Counted from the first letter of the stretch, positions 34,176-42,904 are shown. The stretch is 64,000 nucleotides of DNA from an uncultured Bacilli bacterium (GCA_910577505.1 CAJTLN010000003.1:62001-126000); one strand, 5' to 3'. The notes: generated by a model not told the origin, from the sequence alone. A program made the numbers and translations.

Positions 34176-34202
34176 ATAAAAAGGACACTTTTTGTGTCCT
34201 TA
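34176..34202 (-). terminator. terminator after the secreted-protein/small membrane operon
   Basis: Minus strand AAGGACAC / GTGTCCTT, 8-bp stem with loop, followed by TTTTATTATG. Confidence 0.8.
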
Positions 34203-34231
34203 ATTATTAAACATTATATTTGCAATTTTAT

Positions 34232-34633
34232 TTAGTTTACTAAAGCGTTATTTTTTGCGCAATTATATGAATACCAAATAATAATTAAATCTAATGCTAA
34301 TGATATCAAATTTTCAAATATACTTAAAGGAATATTAATAACGTTATTTGTTACTAAATCAAAAACAAATATTCCTATATACACAATCGAATAAATCACC
34401 AAGAACAAAATATTACCTTGTCCTTTAATTTTAGAAACAAATAAATTAAATGCAATGTAAATGTATGAGATTAAAGATAGTAAGTTACTTATAAAGTTAC
34501 TTAAAGATAATTTGTAAGTTCTTGATATAATTAGTAGGAAATAATAGAATATATTCCCTATTGCTAAAAGAACAGATAAAAGTAATATATTATTTATAAA
34601 TTTGCCTTTGATTTTTTTTAGTAATATAATCAT
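34232..34633 (-). CDS. four-helix membrane protein of unknown function
   Basis: A 133-residue protein with a basic N-terminus ('IKGKFINN') and four hydrophobic helices. No recognisable family. Its ATG overlaps the TGA of the 45-codon gene upstream (ATGA), so translation is coupled. It is the last gene before the terminator of the unit that starts with the interrupted secreted-protein gene. Confidence 0.6.
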   Translation of the reverse strand: MIILLKKIKGKFINNILLLSVLLAIGNIFYYFLLIISRTYKLSLSNFISNLLSLISYIYIAFNLFVSKIKGQGNILFLVIYSIVYIGIFVFDLVTNNVINIPLSIFENLISLALDLIIIWYSYNCAKNNALVN

Positions 34634-34767
34634 ACAACATAGAAAAAAACACTTCTAATTGATAAAAGAAACTTAGCGTTTAATATTTTTAAATTAAGTA
34701 GAATAAATATTATGTATAATATAATATATATTTTTATAATAAGATTTTTATCACGTGACACATTCAT
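34630..34767 (-). CDS. small hydrophobic protein (45 aa) coupled to next gene
   Basis: A 45-codon ORF with a strong ribosome site (AGGAGGT, ten bases before ATG). The peptide is M-N-V-S-R-D-K-N, then a membrane helix ('LIIKIYIILYIIFILLNL'), and a short tail. It ends in TGA overlapping the next ATG. The good ribosome site and the ATGA coupling argue that it is translated. Unknown role. Confidence 0.6.
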   Translation of the reverse strand: MNVSRDKNLIIKIYIILYIIFILLNLKILNAKFLLSIRSVFFYVV

Positions 34768-34785
34768 TTTATAAATACCTCCTAA

Positions 34786-35763
34786 TTAATAAGTAAGTGA
34801 TACTCCAGCCATACCATCATACGCAGATCTTAATGAACTACTGATAAAATATATCACTCCACCTAGTCCTGAACTATTAAAAGTATATGCTCTATATACA
34901 TCTTTAAAGTTTACATCAGAAGATGCATGTTGATATGTTACATATATTGTAAGCTTATTAGATGTAGATGCGCTATAAGATAAAGTTGAAGAATAGCCGG
35001 TTATTGGTGCAGTATATATTCCATAATCTGTAGTACAAATGGTAGATTTTGTATCTAATTTACCAGTATATCCGACACCATAGTATCCTAATCCTGAAGA
35101 TTCTGTATTCCATGCAGACAAAGGTATCGTTACTGTATTTGACTCTTGACCGCTGATTGCACAATTAGCATCAAACTTATTTCTTTTTTGTGTCATCGAG
35201 TCACCTTGAGAATTTGATATTATCGTACCATTTTCTACTCTTGTTGCATATATATCGTAGCTTCTTGTTGAAGGAAGTTTTTTCCACTCTAGTGCAGACA
35301 TAACTATTCTTCTATCAGCCTGTGTTATGCTAGTTTTAGCTATTGAAGCCGTAAGTTTTTTATATGTTGTCTCATGAACCTTGTATATTGGTTCACTTGT
35401 TGCAAAAGCTATTACTCATGCGCCATGTATTAATACTTGTTCATTGATTGGTACTTCGTTATCATATTCATATTTGCTTATTTCTTCTACAATTGTATAT
35501 TTTAGTTTCTCGTTAACTACAGTTTCTCTGAAACATTTTTCTTCAGTTTTTTTATCGATTTTTTCGATAACTCCATAGCTATCATATCTTTCTTGTGTCA
35601 TATCATTTAGTTCTTCTTCCTTAAATCCTAGTTCAATAAATGCATTATATTGTGATTCAGAAAAAATAACTCCATTATTGTTTATATAGCATGTATTACA
35701 ATCTTGAGCATTAACAATAGGAATTAACAGCAATAATACGAAAGCAAATAAACCTTTTTTCAT
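34786..35763 (-). pseudogene. secreted protein gene interrupted by one in-frame TGA
   Basis: One 326-codon frame with a single TGA at 35416-35418 (codon 116). Codons 1-115 give a signal peptide ('KKGLFAFVLLLLIPIVNAQ') and an acidic domain with Cys pairs ('DCNTCYINN', 'EKCFRE'). After the TGA the frame reads 'VIAFATSEPIYKVHETTYKKLTASIAKTSITQ' in outline and a long Ser/Thr/Tyr-rich, beta-rich region ending '...GMAGVSLTY'. TGA is a stop elsewhere here, so a TGG-to-TGA nonsense change is the simplest view. Readthrough, selenocysteine or a base error are alternatives. A second start inside (35301) lacks a signal peptide. No family recognised. Confidence 0.7.
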
Positions 35764-35842
35764 TATTTTTACCTCTTTTCTTTTTTCGAAGAATTTACTT
35801 CTTTCAAGATAATGATAACATATTCTATAGAAAGTATGACTA

Positions 35843-35892
35843 GAGTCTTGGTTTAATTGCTAGAGTTTAACGGGAATTTAGTTGAGTTTAAC
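35843..35892 (-). promoter_or_regulatory. phased direct repeats upstream of the secreted-protein gene
   Basis: GAGTTTAAC occurs at 35863-35871 and 35884-35892, exactly 21 bp apart. A degenerate copy (TAGAGTCTTGG) lies at 35841-35851, another 20-21 bp away. The spacing equals two helical turns and suits a dimeric or tandem activator. A weak -10 (TATAGAAT-like) follows at 35823-35830 without a good -35, as in activator-dependent promoters. Confidence 0.45.
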
Positions 35893-35957
35893 TCTAATTT
35901 ATAAAAATATACAAAATTTAAATCTAATATAGAATATAAGTATATTTTTATGCAAAG

Positions 35958-35985
35958 GAAAAAGATTGGTAAAAAACCAATCTTA
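35958..35985 (-). terminator. htrA terminator
   Basis: Minus strand AAGATTGGT / ACCAATCTT, 9-bp stem with a 5-nt loop of T, followed by TTTCC. Confidence 0.75.
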
Positions 35986-37476
35986 TGCATTCATACCTTT
36001 ACTACCTAAAGTAATAGTTAGAACTTTTTCTTTGCCATCTCGTTCAACTGTAATTTCAATTTTGTCTCCAATATCATATTTGTATAATTCAAATTTGAAG
36101 AATGATGAATTTTCCACTTCAACATCATTTATTTTTAAAATCTTATCACCTTTTTGTAATCCACCTCTAGCTGCTGGTGAACCATTTTCTACTGCTTGAA
36201 CAGATACACCACTAGCATCAGGATTTCGATATGTTGGTTGTGCATCTGCAACTGTTACTCCAACATATGGATAAGTTATTTCTTCTCCTTTAATAAATTT
36301 TTCTGCGTATTTAGTTGCTGTTTCAATTGGAATAGCAAAGCCCATTCCTTCAACTTGAGAGCTTGCTAATTTCATATTAGTTATTCCAATAACTTGACCA
36401 TTACTATTACATAAAGGACCTCCTGAATTACCACTATTAATTGCTGTATCAGTTTGTAAAACTTGCATTACTTGAGTTGCAACATTACTATTTGAAGAAG
36501 ATACTGCTACTGTACGATTCTTACCTGATATTACTCCTCTTGTTACAGTCCATGCATATGTAGATGAATCAAGTGGAGAACCAACTGCAAATGTTGTATC
36601 TCCTAATTTTAAATCTTCACTACTACCTATTTCGGCTACACTTATTACTTTATCTTTATCTACACCTAATAAAGCTACGTCTGAGTAAGAATCACTTCCT
36701 ACGACATCTACACTTACTCTTTTGTTATTAGTAAATACTACTTTAACTTCATCAGCACCTTCAATAACGTGATTATTCGTTAAAATATACCCTACTTTAT
36801 CGTCAGTTTTATAAACAAAACCTGTTCCTGTTGCATATAATCTATTCTTAGAATAACTTTCAACAACTACTACAGAGTCATATACTTTTTCTACGGCTTC
36901 TGAGATACCTGTATCTGTTACTGTAACTTCTCTTTTTGTTGTTTCAATTACTAAATTTTTTAGATAATACTGATAGAAACAAGCAAATGCTATTAAACAT
37001 ATTACAAAGGTTACAACTACTGCGATGACAGGATAAATATATTTTTTTGATTTTTCAAACTTTTCTTTTCTTAGTTGATTTACTTCGTCACTATCTTTTA
37101 TACTATTTTCTTTTGGTTCTTCATTTATAATAACCTCGACTGGCTTATTTTCTTCTGGTATTGTCATATCTTCATCTATTATTATATTTAATGGTTCTTT
37201 TTTTATAGATTCATTTACTTCAGTTTCTATTTTGTCTTCATCCACTATAGTCTTTGAAATATTATCATCTAAATCATCCTTAGATTTTCTTCTAGCACGT
37301 TTAGGTTTTTCTATTTTTTCTACCTCAATAGATGTTTCTTCTGTGTGTTCTTGAATTTTTTTTGATTCTTTTTCTTCTATTTGTTCAACTTTTTCACCAC
37401 AAAATTGGCAGAATTTACTATCTTCTGTTAATTCTTTACCACAATTAGTACAAAATGAATTTTTATTTTTTGTCAT
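35983..37476 (-). CDS. htrA: HtrA/DegP-type serine protease with N-terminal zinc ribbon
   Basis: A 497-residue protein. Residues 9-26 form a cytosolic zinc ribbon (C9, C12, C23, C26). A long acidic/lysine linker (~30-140) leads to one membrane helix (~146-170). The extracytoplasmic trypsin-like domain has His236 ('LTNNHVIEGAD'), Asp266 ('SYSDVALLGVD') and Ser351 ('INSGNSGGPL'). A PDZ domain (~400-495, 'GSPAARGGLQKGDKILKINDVEV') follows. HtrA proteases degrade misfolded exported proteins. The zinc ribbon and linker are additions to the usual layout. Confidence 0.9.
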   Translation of the reverse strand: MTKNKNSFCTNCGKELTEDSKFCQFCGEKVEQIEEKESKKIQEHTEETSIEVEKIEKPKRARRKSKDDLDDNISKTIVDEDKIETEVNESIKKEPLNIIIDEDMTIPEENKPVEVIINEEPKENSIKDSDEVNQLRKEKFEKSKKYIYPVIAVVVTFVICLIAFACFYQYYLKNLVIETTKREVTVTDTGISEAVEKVYDSVVVVESYSKNRLYATGTGFVYKTDDKVGYILTNNHVIEGADEVKVVFTNNKRVSVDVVGSDSYSDVALLGVDKDKVISVAEIGSSEDLKLGDTTFAVGSPLDSSTYAWTVTRGVISGKNRTVAVSSSNSNVATQVMQVLQTDTAINSGNSGGPLCNSNGQVIGITNMKLASSQVEGMGFAIPIETATKYAEKFIKGEEITYPYVGVTVADAQPTYRNPDASGVSVQAVENGSPAARGGLQKGDKILKINDVEVENSSFFKFELYKYDIGDKIEITVERDGKEKVLTITLGSKGMNA

Positions 37477-37628
37477 AATATCACCTTTCGCTATATAAAT
37501 ATACTGATAAATTGTTAAGAATTTGTGAAATTTTTGTTAAAAATTTGAAAAAATTTATTTTTTATTATATTAGTATTACCATATATGCCCTATTTAATCA
37601 AAAAAGGTCAGCAATTTATACCAACCTA

Positions 37629-38771
37629 TTATTTATTTTTATTTTCGAACTTCTCTTCTAACAATTTTACTGGATATGATTTGTCTTTCATTATCTTAGA
37701 AATAGATAAGTCATTATGAATGTTATATATGATTTCTGCTAATTGTTTTGAACAATCGCAAACATGCAACCATTTGCATTTTTTATATTCTTCTGGAATA
37801 TATGAAAGATTAGTTGTATAAACGCCATCTAGCATTTTATTTTGATAGTATTCTTCGAACTTGTCTACTCCTTTTGTAAATAATGCATATGTTACAACAA
37901 CATAAATGTGTTTAACGTTGCGTTTTTTTAATTCTTCAATAACATCAAACATAGATCCACCACTTGAAATCATATCGTCACTTACTATTGCTGTATAGCC
38001 TTCAAGTTCACTATTACCACAATAGTCGTGAGCGACAACAGGATATTTACCATCCACTAAGTTGTTATAGTCTCTTTGTTTAATGAAACTTCCTGCTTCA
38101 CGATGAATATATTTAGAATTAAATGAGTTTAAGTATACGTTACGACGACCTGTTGCACCATTATCAGGAGCGACAAAAACAACTTTCTTTAATCTATTCA
38201 TACTTAGATCATTTATTAAATTTTCTAAAATGTTATTTGTTGGGAAGACATTATCAAATTCCATATTATGGATAGCGTGTTCTACTCCTTGATCATGAGC
38301 ATCGAATGTGATAAAACTTTTTACACGACTCATTGTATCTAATTCATGGAGAGTCATACCACATAATAAGTTTTCACGAGTATTTCTTCTATGTTGCCTA
38401 CCAGCATATAATAGTGGCATTACAATATTAATGCTTTTAGCATGGCAATCACAAGCGCCAATACCATCTTTTAATTCAATCATTAAATCATTAGGACTTG
38501 TATGATTTATCATACCTCGCATTTTATATTCAATACTATAATTACCGATATCTGTTAGCATGAACATATCTTTTCCTCTAACAGTCTCTTTTATCTCTAC
38601 TTTAAAGTGTCCGTCATCGAAGAAATTTTCTTTAATTGGGACCATAAAAGTATATTCATCTTTATCTAGTCCATACATATTAAGTAAGTGCTCATCAACT
38701 TTTTGCCCTAGGTCTTCAGCACTTTTAAAAACCATTAGTCTTAAGCTTTCATTTTCTACTTGTTTTTTCAT
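37629..38771 (-). CDS. prs: ribose-phosphate pyrophosphokinase-like (PRPP synthase)
   Basis: A 380-residue protein, longer than the usual ~315. The N-terminal ATP-binding half has 'VMPLLYAGRQHRRNTRENL' (equivalent of the PYARQDR loop) and 'SFITFDAHDQGVEHAI' (equivalent of DLHAxQIQGFF). The C-terminal half has the PRPP loop 'TAIVSDDMISSGGSMFDVI'. The reaction is ribose-5-phosphate plus ATP to PRPP plus AMP. Several conserved positions differ from standard Prs, so it is a divergent member. Monocistronic, after a ~150-bp region with no further gene. Confidence 0.8.
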   Translation of the reverse strand: MKKQVENESLRLMVFKSAEDLGQKVDEHLLNMYGLDKDEYTFMVPIKENFFDDGHFKVEIKETVRGKDMFMLTDIGNYSIEYKMRGMINHTSPNDLMIELKDGIGACDCHAKSINIVMPLLYAGRQHRRNTRENLLCGMTLHELDTMSRVKSFITFDAHDQGVEHAIHNMEFDNVFPTNNILENLINDLSMNRLKKVVFVAPDNGATGRRNVYLNSFNSKYIHREAGSFIKQRDYNNLVDGKYPVVAHDYCGNSELEGYTAIVSDDMISSGGSMFDVIEELKKRNVKHIYVVVTYALFTKGVDKFEEYYQNKMLDGVYTTNLSYIPEEYKKCKWLHVCDCSKQLAEIIYNIHNDLSISKIMKDKSYPVKLLEEKFENKNK

Positions 38772-38892
38772 AATTACTCCTCTACTTCTTTTTTAATTTA
38801 AAAACAAATAATTCAAGCTACATCTTACCACTATTCCTTTCTCTACCTTTTACTATTATCAAACCATAATAATTATAGCAACTTTTAGATAA

Positions 38893-38922
38893 GAAAAAAA
38901 GTAAATCTTAATGATTTACTTA
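38893..38922 (-). terminator. terminator of the copper operon
   Basis: Minus strand AAGTAAATC / GATTTACTT, 9-bp stem, followed by TTTTTTT, just past copZ. Confidence 0.8.
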
Positions 38923-38928
38923 GACTTT

Positions 38929-39153
38929 TTATGAGATATTTGTAACTTCAAAATCTACACTCTTAATAGCTTCAGTTAGTACACTGTTTTCTACTTCTTC
39001 ACTTAAATATACTTCTACTTGTTTTTTATCTAAGTTAACTTTTACTTTAGATACAGAAGGAATCTTTTTTAAGACATTTTCTACTTTTGATGCACAATGA
39101 CCACAATGCATTCCTTCAACATTCATAACTTTTTTTATTTTTTTATTAAACAT
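38929..39153 (-). CDS. copZ: copper chaperone CopZ
   Basis: A 74-residue heavy-metal-associated (HMA) protein. The Cu(I) site is 'GMHCGHCASKVE' (MxCxxC). The ferredoxin-like fold of ~68 residues is complete. CopZ delivers copper to CopA, whose gene overlaps it upstream by 8 bp. An N-terminal basic extension of a few residues precedes the domain. Confidence 0.92.
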   Translation of the reverse strand: MFNKKIKKVMNVEGMHCGHCASKVENVLKKIPSVSKVKVNLDKKQVEVYLSEEVENSVLTEAIKSVDFEVTNIS

Positions 39154-41365
39154 TTTTATCTCTTCTTTCTAATTTTATTTTCTTTAATCTTAATGCATTA
39201 AATATTACTGTTAAACTACTTAGAGTCATAGCTAAGGATGCTAGCATTGGGTTTAAAGTTATATTAGGAATAAAACCTAGAGCTGCTGGAATCATTAAAA
39301 CGTTGTAAAAGAAAGCCCAGAATAAGTTTTGTTTTATGTTCTTTATAGTTTCTTTACTTATTTTAAATAAATGATTTATTTTTTCTAGATTATCATTTAG
39401 TAAAATAACGTCTGATGAATCGATAGCTATATCAGTTGCATTACTTATAGATACTCCAATATTAGCATTAGCAAGAGATGGAGCATCATTAATACCATCG
39501 CCTACCATCATAACAATATTCCCTTTTTTCTTTAAATCTTTTATAACATTGGCTTTATCTGATGGTAAGACATTAGCAATAACTTTTTTTATGCCTAATG
39601 ATTCAGCAATAATATTGGCAGTAGTCTCATTATCTCCTGTTAACATTATGACTTTTTTATTATTGTTTTGTAATTCTTCTATTACATCATTCATGTTTTC
39701 CCTAATAATATCATTGACACCAATTAAGGCTTTTATTTCTTTGTTAATTACAACATAAATAATGCTATTAGCGTTAGAGGATAAAGATTCTTCATCTTTG
39801 ATGTAAGGATTTTCTAGTTTTAATTTTTTTAATATTTTAGAATTTCCTAAATATATTTTATCATTATTAATTTCACCTTGTAATCCAATACCATCAATAT
39901 TTTTAAAGTTAGTTACTTCATAAATAGTTAAGTCTTTATTTTTTTGATAGTCCATAAAAGCTTTACTTATTGGATGTGTTGATTGAGTTTCTAAGCTACA
40001 TACTTTACTTAGTAATCTGTCATTTGATTCATTACTATAATTGTAGATTTTAGATATTTTTAAGTTACCATATGTTAAAGTTCCTGTTTTATCAAATACT
40101 ATTGTATCTACTTTATTTAACAGTTCTAAAGTTTCACTTTTCTTAATTAAAATACCATTATTTGCACATAATCCTTCACTAACAACAATAGCTAAAGGAG
40201 TTGCAAGACCTAAGGCACAAGGACATGCTACGACTAGGACTGATACAAAAGTATTTATTGCTTCGTTAATTGGATGATGTAAGACTATATTCATTATTAG
40301 TGAAGTAAAAGCAATAAGTAAAACTGTTGGAACAAAGTAACTACTTATTTTATCTGCTAAACGTGCTATTTTTGTTTTAGTATTAGTTGCTTCAAGAACT
40401 AGTTTAACAATGCCAGATATAGTTGAATCTCTGCCTATTTTTTCAGCTTGGTATTCTATTGTACCATCGTAATTAATACTTCCAGCAATAACTTTATTTC
40501 CTATTGCTTTTTTTACTGGAAGTGCTTCACCTGTAATAAATGTTTCATCAAGGTGTGTTTCTCCTTTTGTTATAGTACCATCGACAGCTACTTTCATACC
40601 TGGTTTAGCTATTAGAGTCATGCCTATTTTAACTTCGTCAATTGATATTTCTTTTTGCTTATCATTTATTAGAACTAGAGCTTTTTCGGGAGTTATTAAG
40701 GATAATTTTTTTATTGCCTCACGGGTTTTATCTTTACTTTTAGAATCAATAAATCTTCCTAATTTAATAAAGAAGATAACCATAGAAACAGACTCAAAGT
40801 ATAACATATGAATATATTCTATATGGCCGTTTATTACCATAATAGTATTATACAAACTATAAATGTAACTACTTAGGACACCAATACTTACTAATGTATC
40901 CATATTTGGAGTTTCATGAATTAGATTTTTATATCCATTTTTTAAAATATCAAAACCATAAATTAAAAATAATGAAGATAATATTAATAGTGAAACAGAA
41001 TAATTTTTAGGATAGTTATGAATACTTAGAAAAGGTAGTTCAGCGAGATGAAACATATGTGCCATAGATATGTACATTATTAAGAAAGAAAGAATACCAA
41101 ATATCATTAAATATATTTTATTTTTGTTAGTTTCATTATATTCTTTTTTTTCGTCATAGATACCTAAAGATTTAAAGCCTGCTTCAACAACAAAACGATT
41201 TAAGTCATCTATAGTTAAAGTATCTTCATAGCTTATACTGGCTGTTGACATAACTAAGTTTACAGCTGCATCAAGGATATGTTCTTGTTTATTTAAATAT
41301 TTTTCTAAACCACTGGAACATGCACTACAAGTCATTCCTTCGATACTTAATATAACTTTTTTCAT
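39146..41365 (-). CDS. copA: copper-exporting P-type ATPase CopA
   Basis: A 739-residue P1B-type ATPase. One N-terminal HMA domain has 'GMTCSACSSGLE'. Landmarks: actuator 'ITGEALPVKK', membrane copper site 'VACPCALGLATPLA', phosphorylation site 'VFDKTGTLTYG', 'STHPISKA' (HP motif) and hinge 'MVGDGINDAPSLANANIG'. It exports Cu(I) across the membrane. Most homologues have one or two HMA domains; this has one. Part of the csoR-mnmA-copA-copZ operon. Confidence 0.95.
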   Translation of the reverse strand: MKKVILSIEGMTCSACSSGLEKYLNKQEHILDAAVNLVMSTASISYEDTLTIDDLNRFVVEAGFKSLGIYDEKKEYNETNKNKIYLMIFGILSFLIMYISMAHMFHLAELPFLSIHNYPKNYSVSLLILSSLFLIYGFDILKNGYKNLIHETPNMDTLVSIGVLSSYIYSLYNTIMVINGHIEYIHMLYFESVSMVIFFIKLGRFIDSKSKDKTREAIKKLSLITPEKALVLINDKQKEISIDEVKIGMTLIAKPGMKVAVDGTITKGETHLDETFITGEALPVKKAIGNKVIAGSINYDGTIEYQAEKIGRDSTISGIVKLVLEATNTKTKIARLADKISSYFVPTVLLIAFTSLIMNIVLHHPINEAINTFVSVLVVACPCALGLATPLAIVVSEGLCANNGILIKKSETLELLNKVDTIVFDKTGTLTYGNLKISKIYNYSNESNDRLLSKVCSLETQSTHPISKAFMDYQKNKDLTIYEVTNFKNIDGIGLQGEINNDKIYLGNSKILKKLKLENPYIKDEESLSSNANSIIYVVINKEIKALIGVNDIIRENMNDVIEELQNNNKKVIMLTGDNETTANIIAESLGIKKVIANVLPSDKANVIKDLKKKGNIVMMVGDGINDAPSLANANIGVSISNATDIAIDSSDVILLNDNLEKINHLFKISKETIKNIKQNLFWAFFYNVLMIPAALGFIPNITLNPMLASLAMTLSSLTVIFNALRLKKIKLERRDKNV

Positions 41366-41377
41366 ATTATTTCCTTT

Positions 41378-42484
41378 CTATAAATACCATATTTTTTTAT
41401 TATTTTTTATTACTTCTTTTATTATGCCACCACCGAGGCATTCTTCTTTATCATATAAGACACATGCTTGTCCAGGTGTTACTCTTTTTACTCCTTGTGG
41501 GTAGCTTACTAAAAGTTCATTTTCGTTTAGCCATTTAAGTTCAACGTTTACATCTTTCATACGATATCTGAATTTTGCAGTGCATTTATCTATTTTTTTA
41601 TCGCCTAGATAATTTACATTATCTATTATACATGAATCAGAAAGTAAATATTCGCTCTCTTCTCCTACTGCGATATATAAAATATTCTTAGATAAGTCTT
41701 TTCCAACTACAAACATTCGCTCTTCTGTCCCACCAATAGAAAGGCCTCTTCTTTGACCAATTGTATAATACATTAAGCCGATATGATTACCTACCACTTC
41801 GTTAGTTTCTATGTTTACTATTTTTCCTGGAGTATTTGGAAGATAGTTTCTTAAGAAGTTATTGAAGTTTCTTTCGCCTATAAAACAAATGCCAGTTGAA
41901 TCTTTTTTCTTAGCAGTATTTAGTTCTAGCTTCTCTGCTAGCATTCTTACTTCAGGTTTTATCATATCACCAATTGGAAATAAAACACTTTTTAATTGTT
42001 CTTTAGATACTTGAGATAAAAAGTATGTTTGATCTTTGTTATCATCTAATGCTCTTAAAAGTTTACCATCTTTAATACGAGCATAGTGACCTGTTGCAAT
42101 ATAGTCAGCTCCTATTTTTTCGGCTTCTTTAACAAACATATCAAACTTTATATATTTATTACACATAATATCTGGATTAGGAGTACGACCATTTTTTAAT
42201 TCATCAAGAAAATATTTAAAGACATAATCCCAATACTCTTTAACAAAGTCTTTTCTATATAATGGAATACCTAATTTATCACATACTTTTTTAGCATCGT
42301 TATAATCTACTTCTTGAGGACATATTCCTTCTTTGGTAGTTGGAGCATTTTCGAGTTCACCATCAGCATATGAGTCCCAATTGCGCATGAATAGTCCTAT
42401 TACTTTATATCCTTGCTCTTTTAGTATGTAAGCTGCTACAGATGAGTCTACACCACCAGACATTCCGATTACTACTTTTTTCAT
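41378..42484 (-). CDS. mnmA: tRNA-specific 2-thiouridylase MnmA
   Basis: A 368-residue enzyme that makes 2-thiouridine at position 34 of Lys, Glu and Gln tRNAs. The ATP-binding PP-loop is 'VIGMSGGVDSSVAAYIL'. Further signatures: 'CNKYIKFDMF', 'YIATGHYARI', 'LRALDDNKDQTYFLSQV', 'STGICFIGERNF' (second catalytic Cys) and 'YTIGQRRGLSIGG'. The gene is embedded between csoR (1-bp overlap) and copA (12 bp). A housekeeping tRNA gene in a copper-regulated operon is unusual. Confidence 0.95.
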   Translation of the reverse strand: MKKVVIGMSGGVDSSVAAYILKEQGYKVIGLFMRNWDSYADGELENAPTTKEGICPQEVDYNDAKKVCDKLGIPLYRKDFVKEYWDYVFKYFLDELKNGRTPNPDIMCNKYIKFDMFVKEAEKIGADYIATGHYARIKDGKLLRALDDNKDQTYFLSQVSKEQLKSVLFPIGDMIKPEVRMLAEKLELNTAKKKDSTGICFIGERNFNNFLRNYLPNTPGKIVNIETNEVVGNHIGLMYYTIGQRRGLSIGGTEERMFVVGKDLSKNILYIAVGEESEYLLSDSCIIDNVNYLGDKKIDKCTAKFRYRMKDVNVELKWLNENELLVSYPQGVKRVTPGQACVLYDKEECLGGGIIKEVIKNNKKIWYL

Positions 42485-42792
42485 TATCTATTCATCTTCT
42501 CAAATAATGAAACTACTTCATCAATTACTTCTAGTTTATCATTTTTAATATCTTCAACAACACATGTACTTAAATGGCTTTTCATTATTTCATTACCTAG
42601 ACTTTTTAAAGATTTATTTATAGCAGATATTTGGATTAAGATATCGGCACAATAACGATCATCTGAAACCATTTGTTTTATACCTTTTATTTGACCTTCG
42701 ATAATATTTAATCTTTTAGTAATACGCTTCTTTTCTTCTTCTGTACGATGCTTTGATTTGGTACATTCTTTACAATTATTACAATTATGCAT
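42484..42792 (-). CDS. csoR: copper-sensing repressor CsoR
   Basis: A 102-residue CsoR/RcnR-family repressor. The family core 'RLNIIEGQIKGIKQMVSDDRYCADILIQISAINKSLKSL' in outline carries Cys of the Cu(I) site; the His-Cys pair follows in 'KSHLSTCVVEDI'. An N-terminal Cys-rich tail ('HNCNNCKECTKSK') is additional and could bind metal. It overlaps mnmA by one base. The start at 42792 has GGTG at SD distance. Its own promoter holds the operator. Confidence 0.92.
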   Translation of the reverse strand: MHNCNNCKECTKSKHRTEEEKKRITKRLNIIEGQIKGIKQMVSDDRYCADILIQISAINKSLKSLGNEIMKSHLSTCVVEDIKNDKLEVIDEVVSLFEKMNR

Positions 42793-42808
42793 TTTTATCA
42801 CCATAATA

Positions 42809-42837
42809 ATTATATACCCCCATAGGGTGTTTGTAAA
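42809..42837 (-). promoter_or_regulatory. copper-operon promoter with CsoR-type operator in the spacer
   Basis: TTTACA (42832-42837), 17-bp spacer, TATAAT (42809-42814) on the minus strand. The spacer consists of ACACCCTATGGGGGTA, which closely matches the known Bacillus CsoR operator core (ACCCTACGGGGGTA). Repressor binding there would block RNA polymerase; Cu(I) would release it. Confidence 0.88.
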
Positions 42838-42904
42838 GATGATAAAATTATTTATATATTTTATTTATAACCAATAATTATATATTTATAACATATAATT
42901 ATAC

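Noticed and set aside
34786..35301. Independent cytosolic 171-codon protein
   Set aside because: It is the in-frame continuation of the signal-peptide-bearing frame after a single TGA, so it is treated as part of the interrupted gene.
35416..35418. Use of genetic code 4 (TGA = Trp) suggested by the in-frame TGA
   Set aside because: Trp is written TGG throughout, and several genes end in TGA at ATGA/GTGA overlaps (6073, 10929, 26753), so TGA is a stop here.
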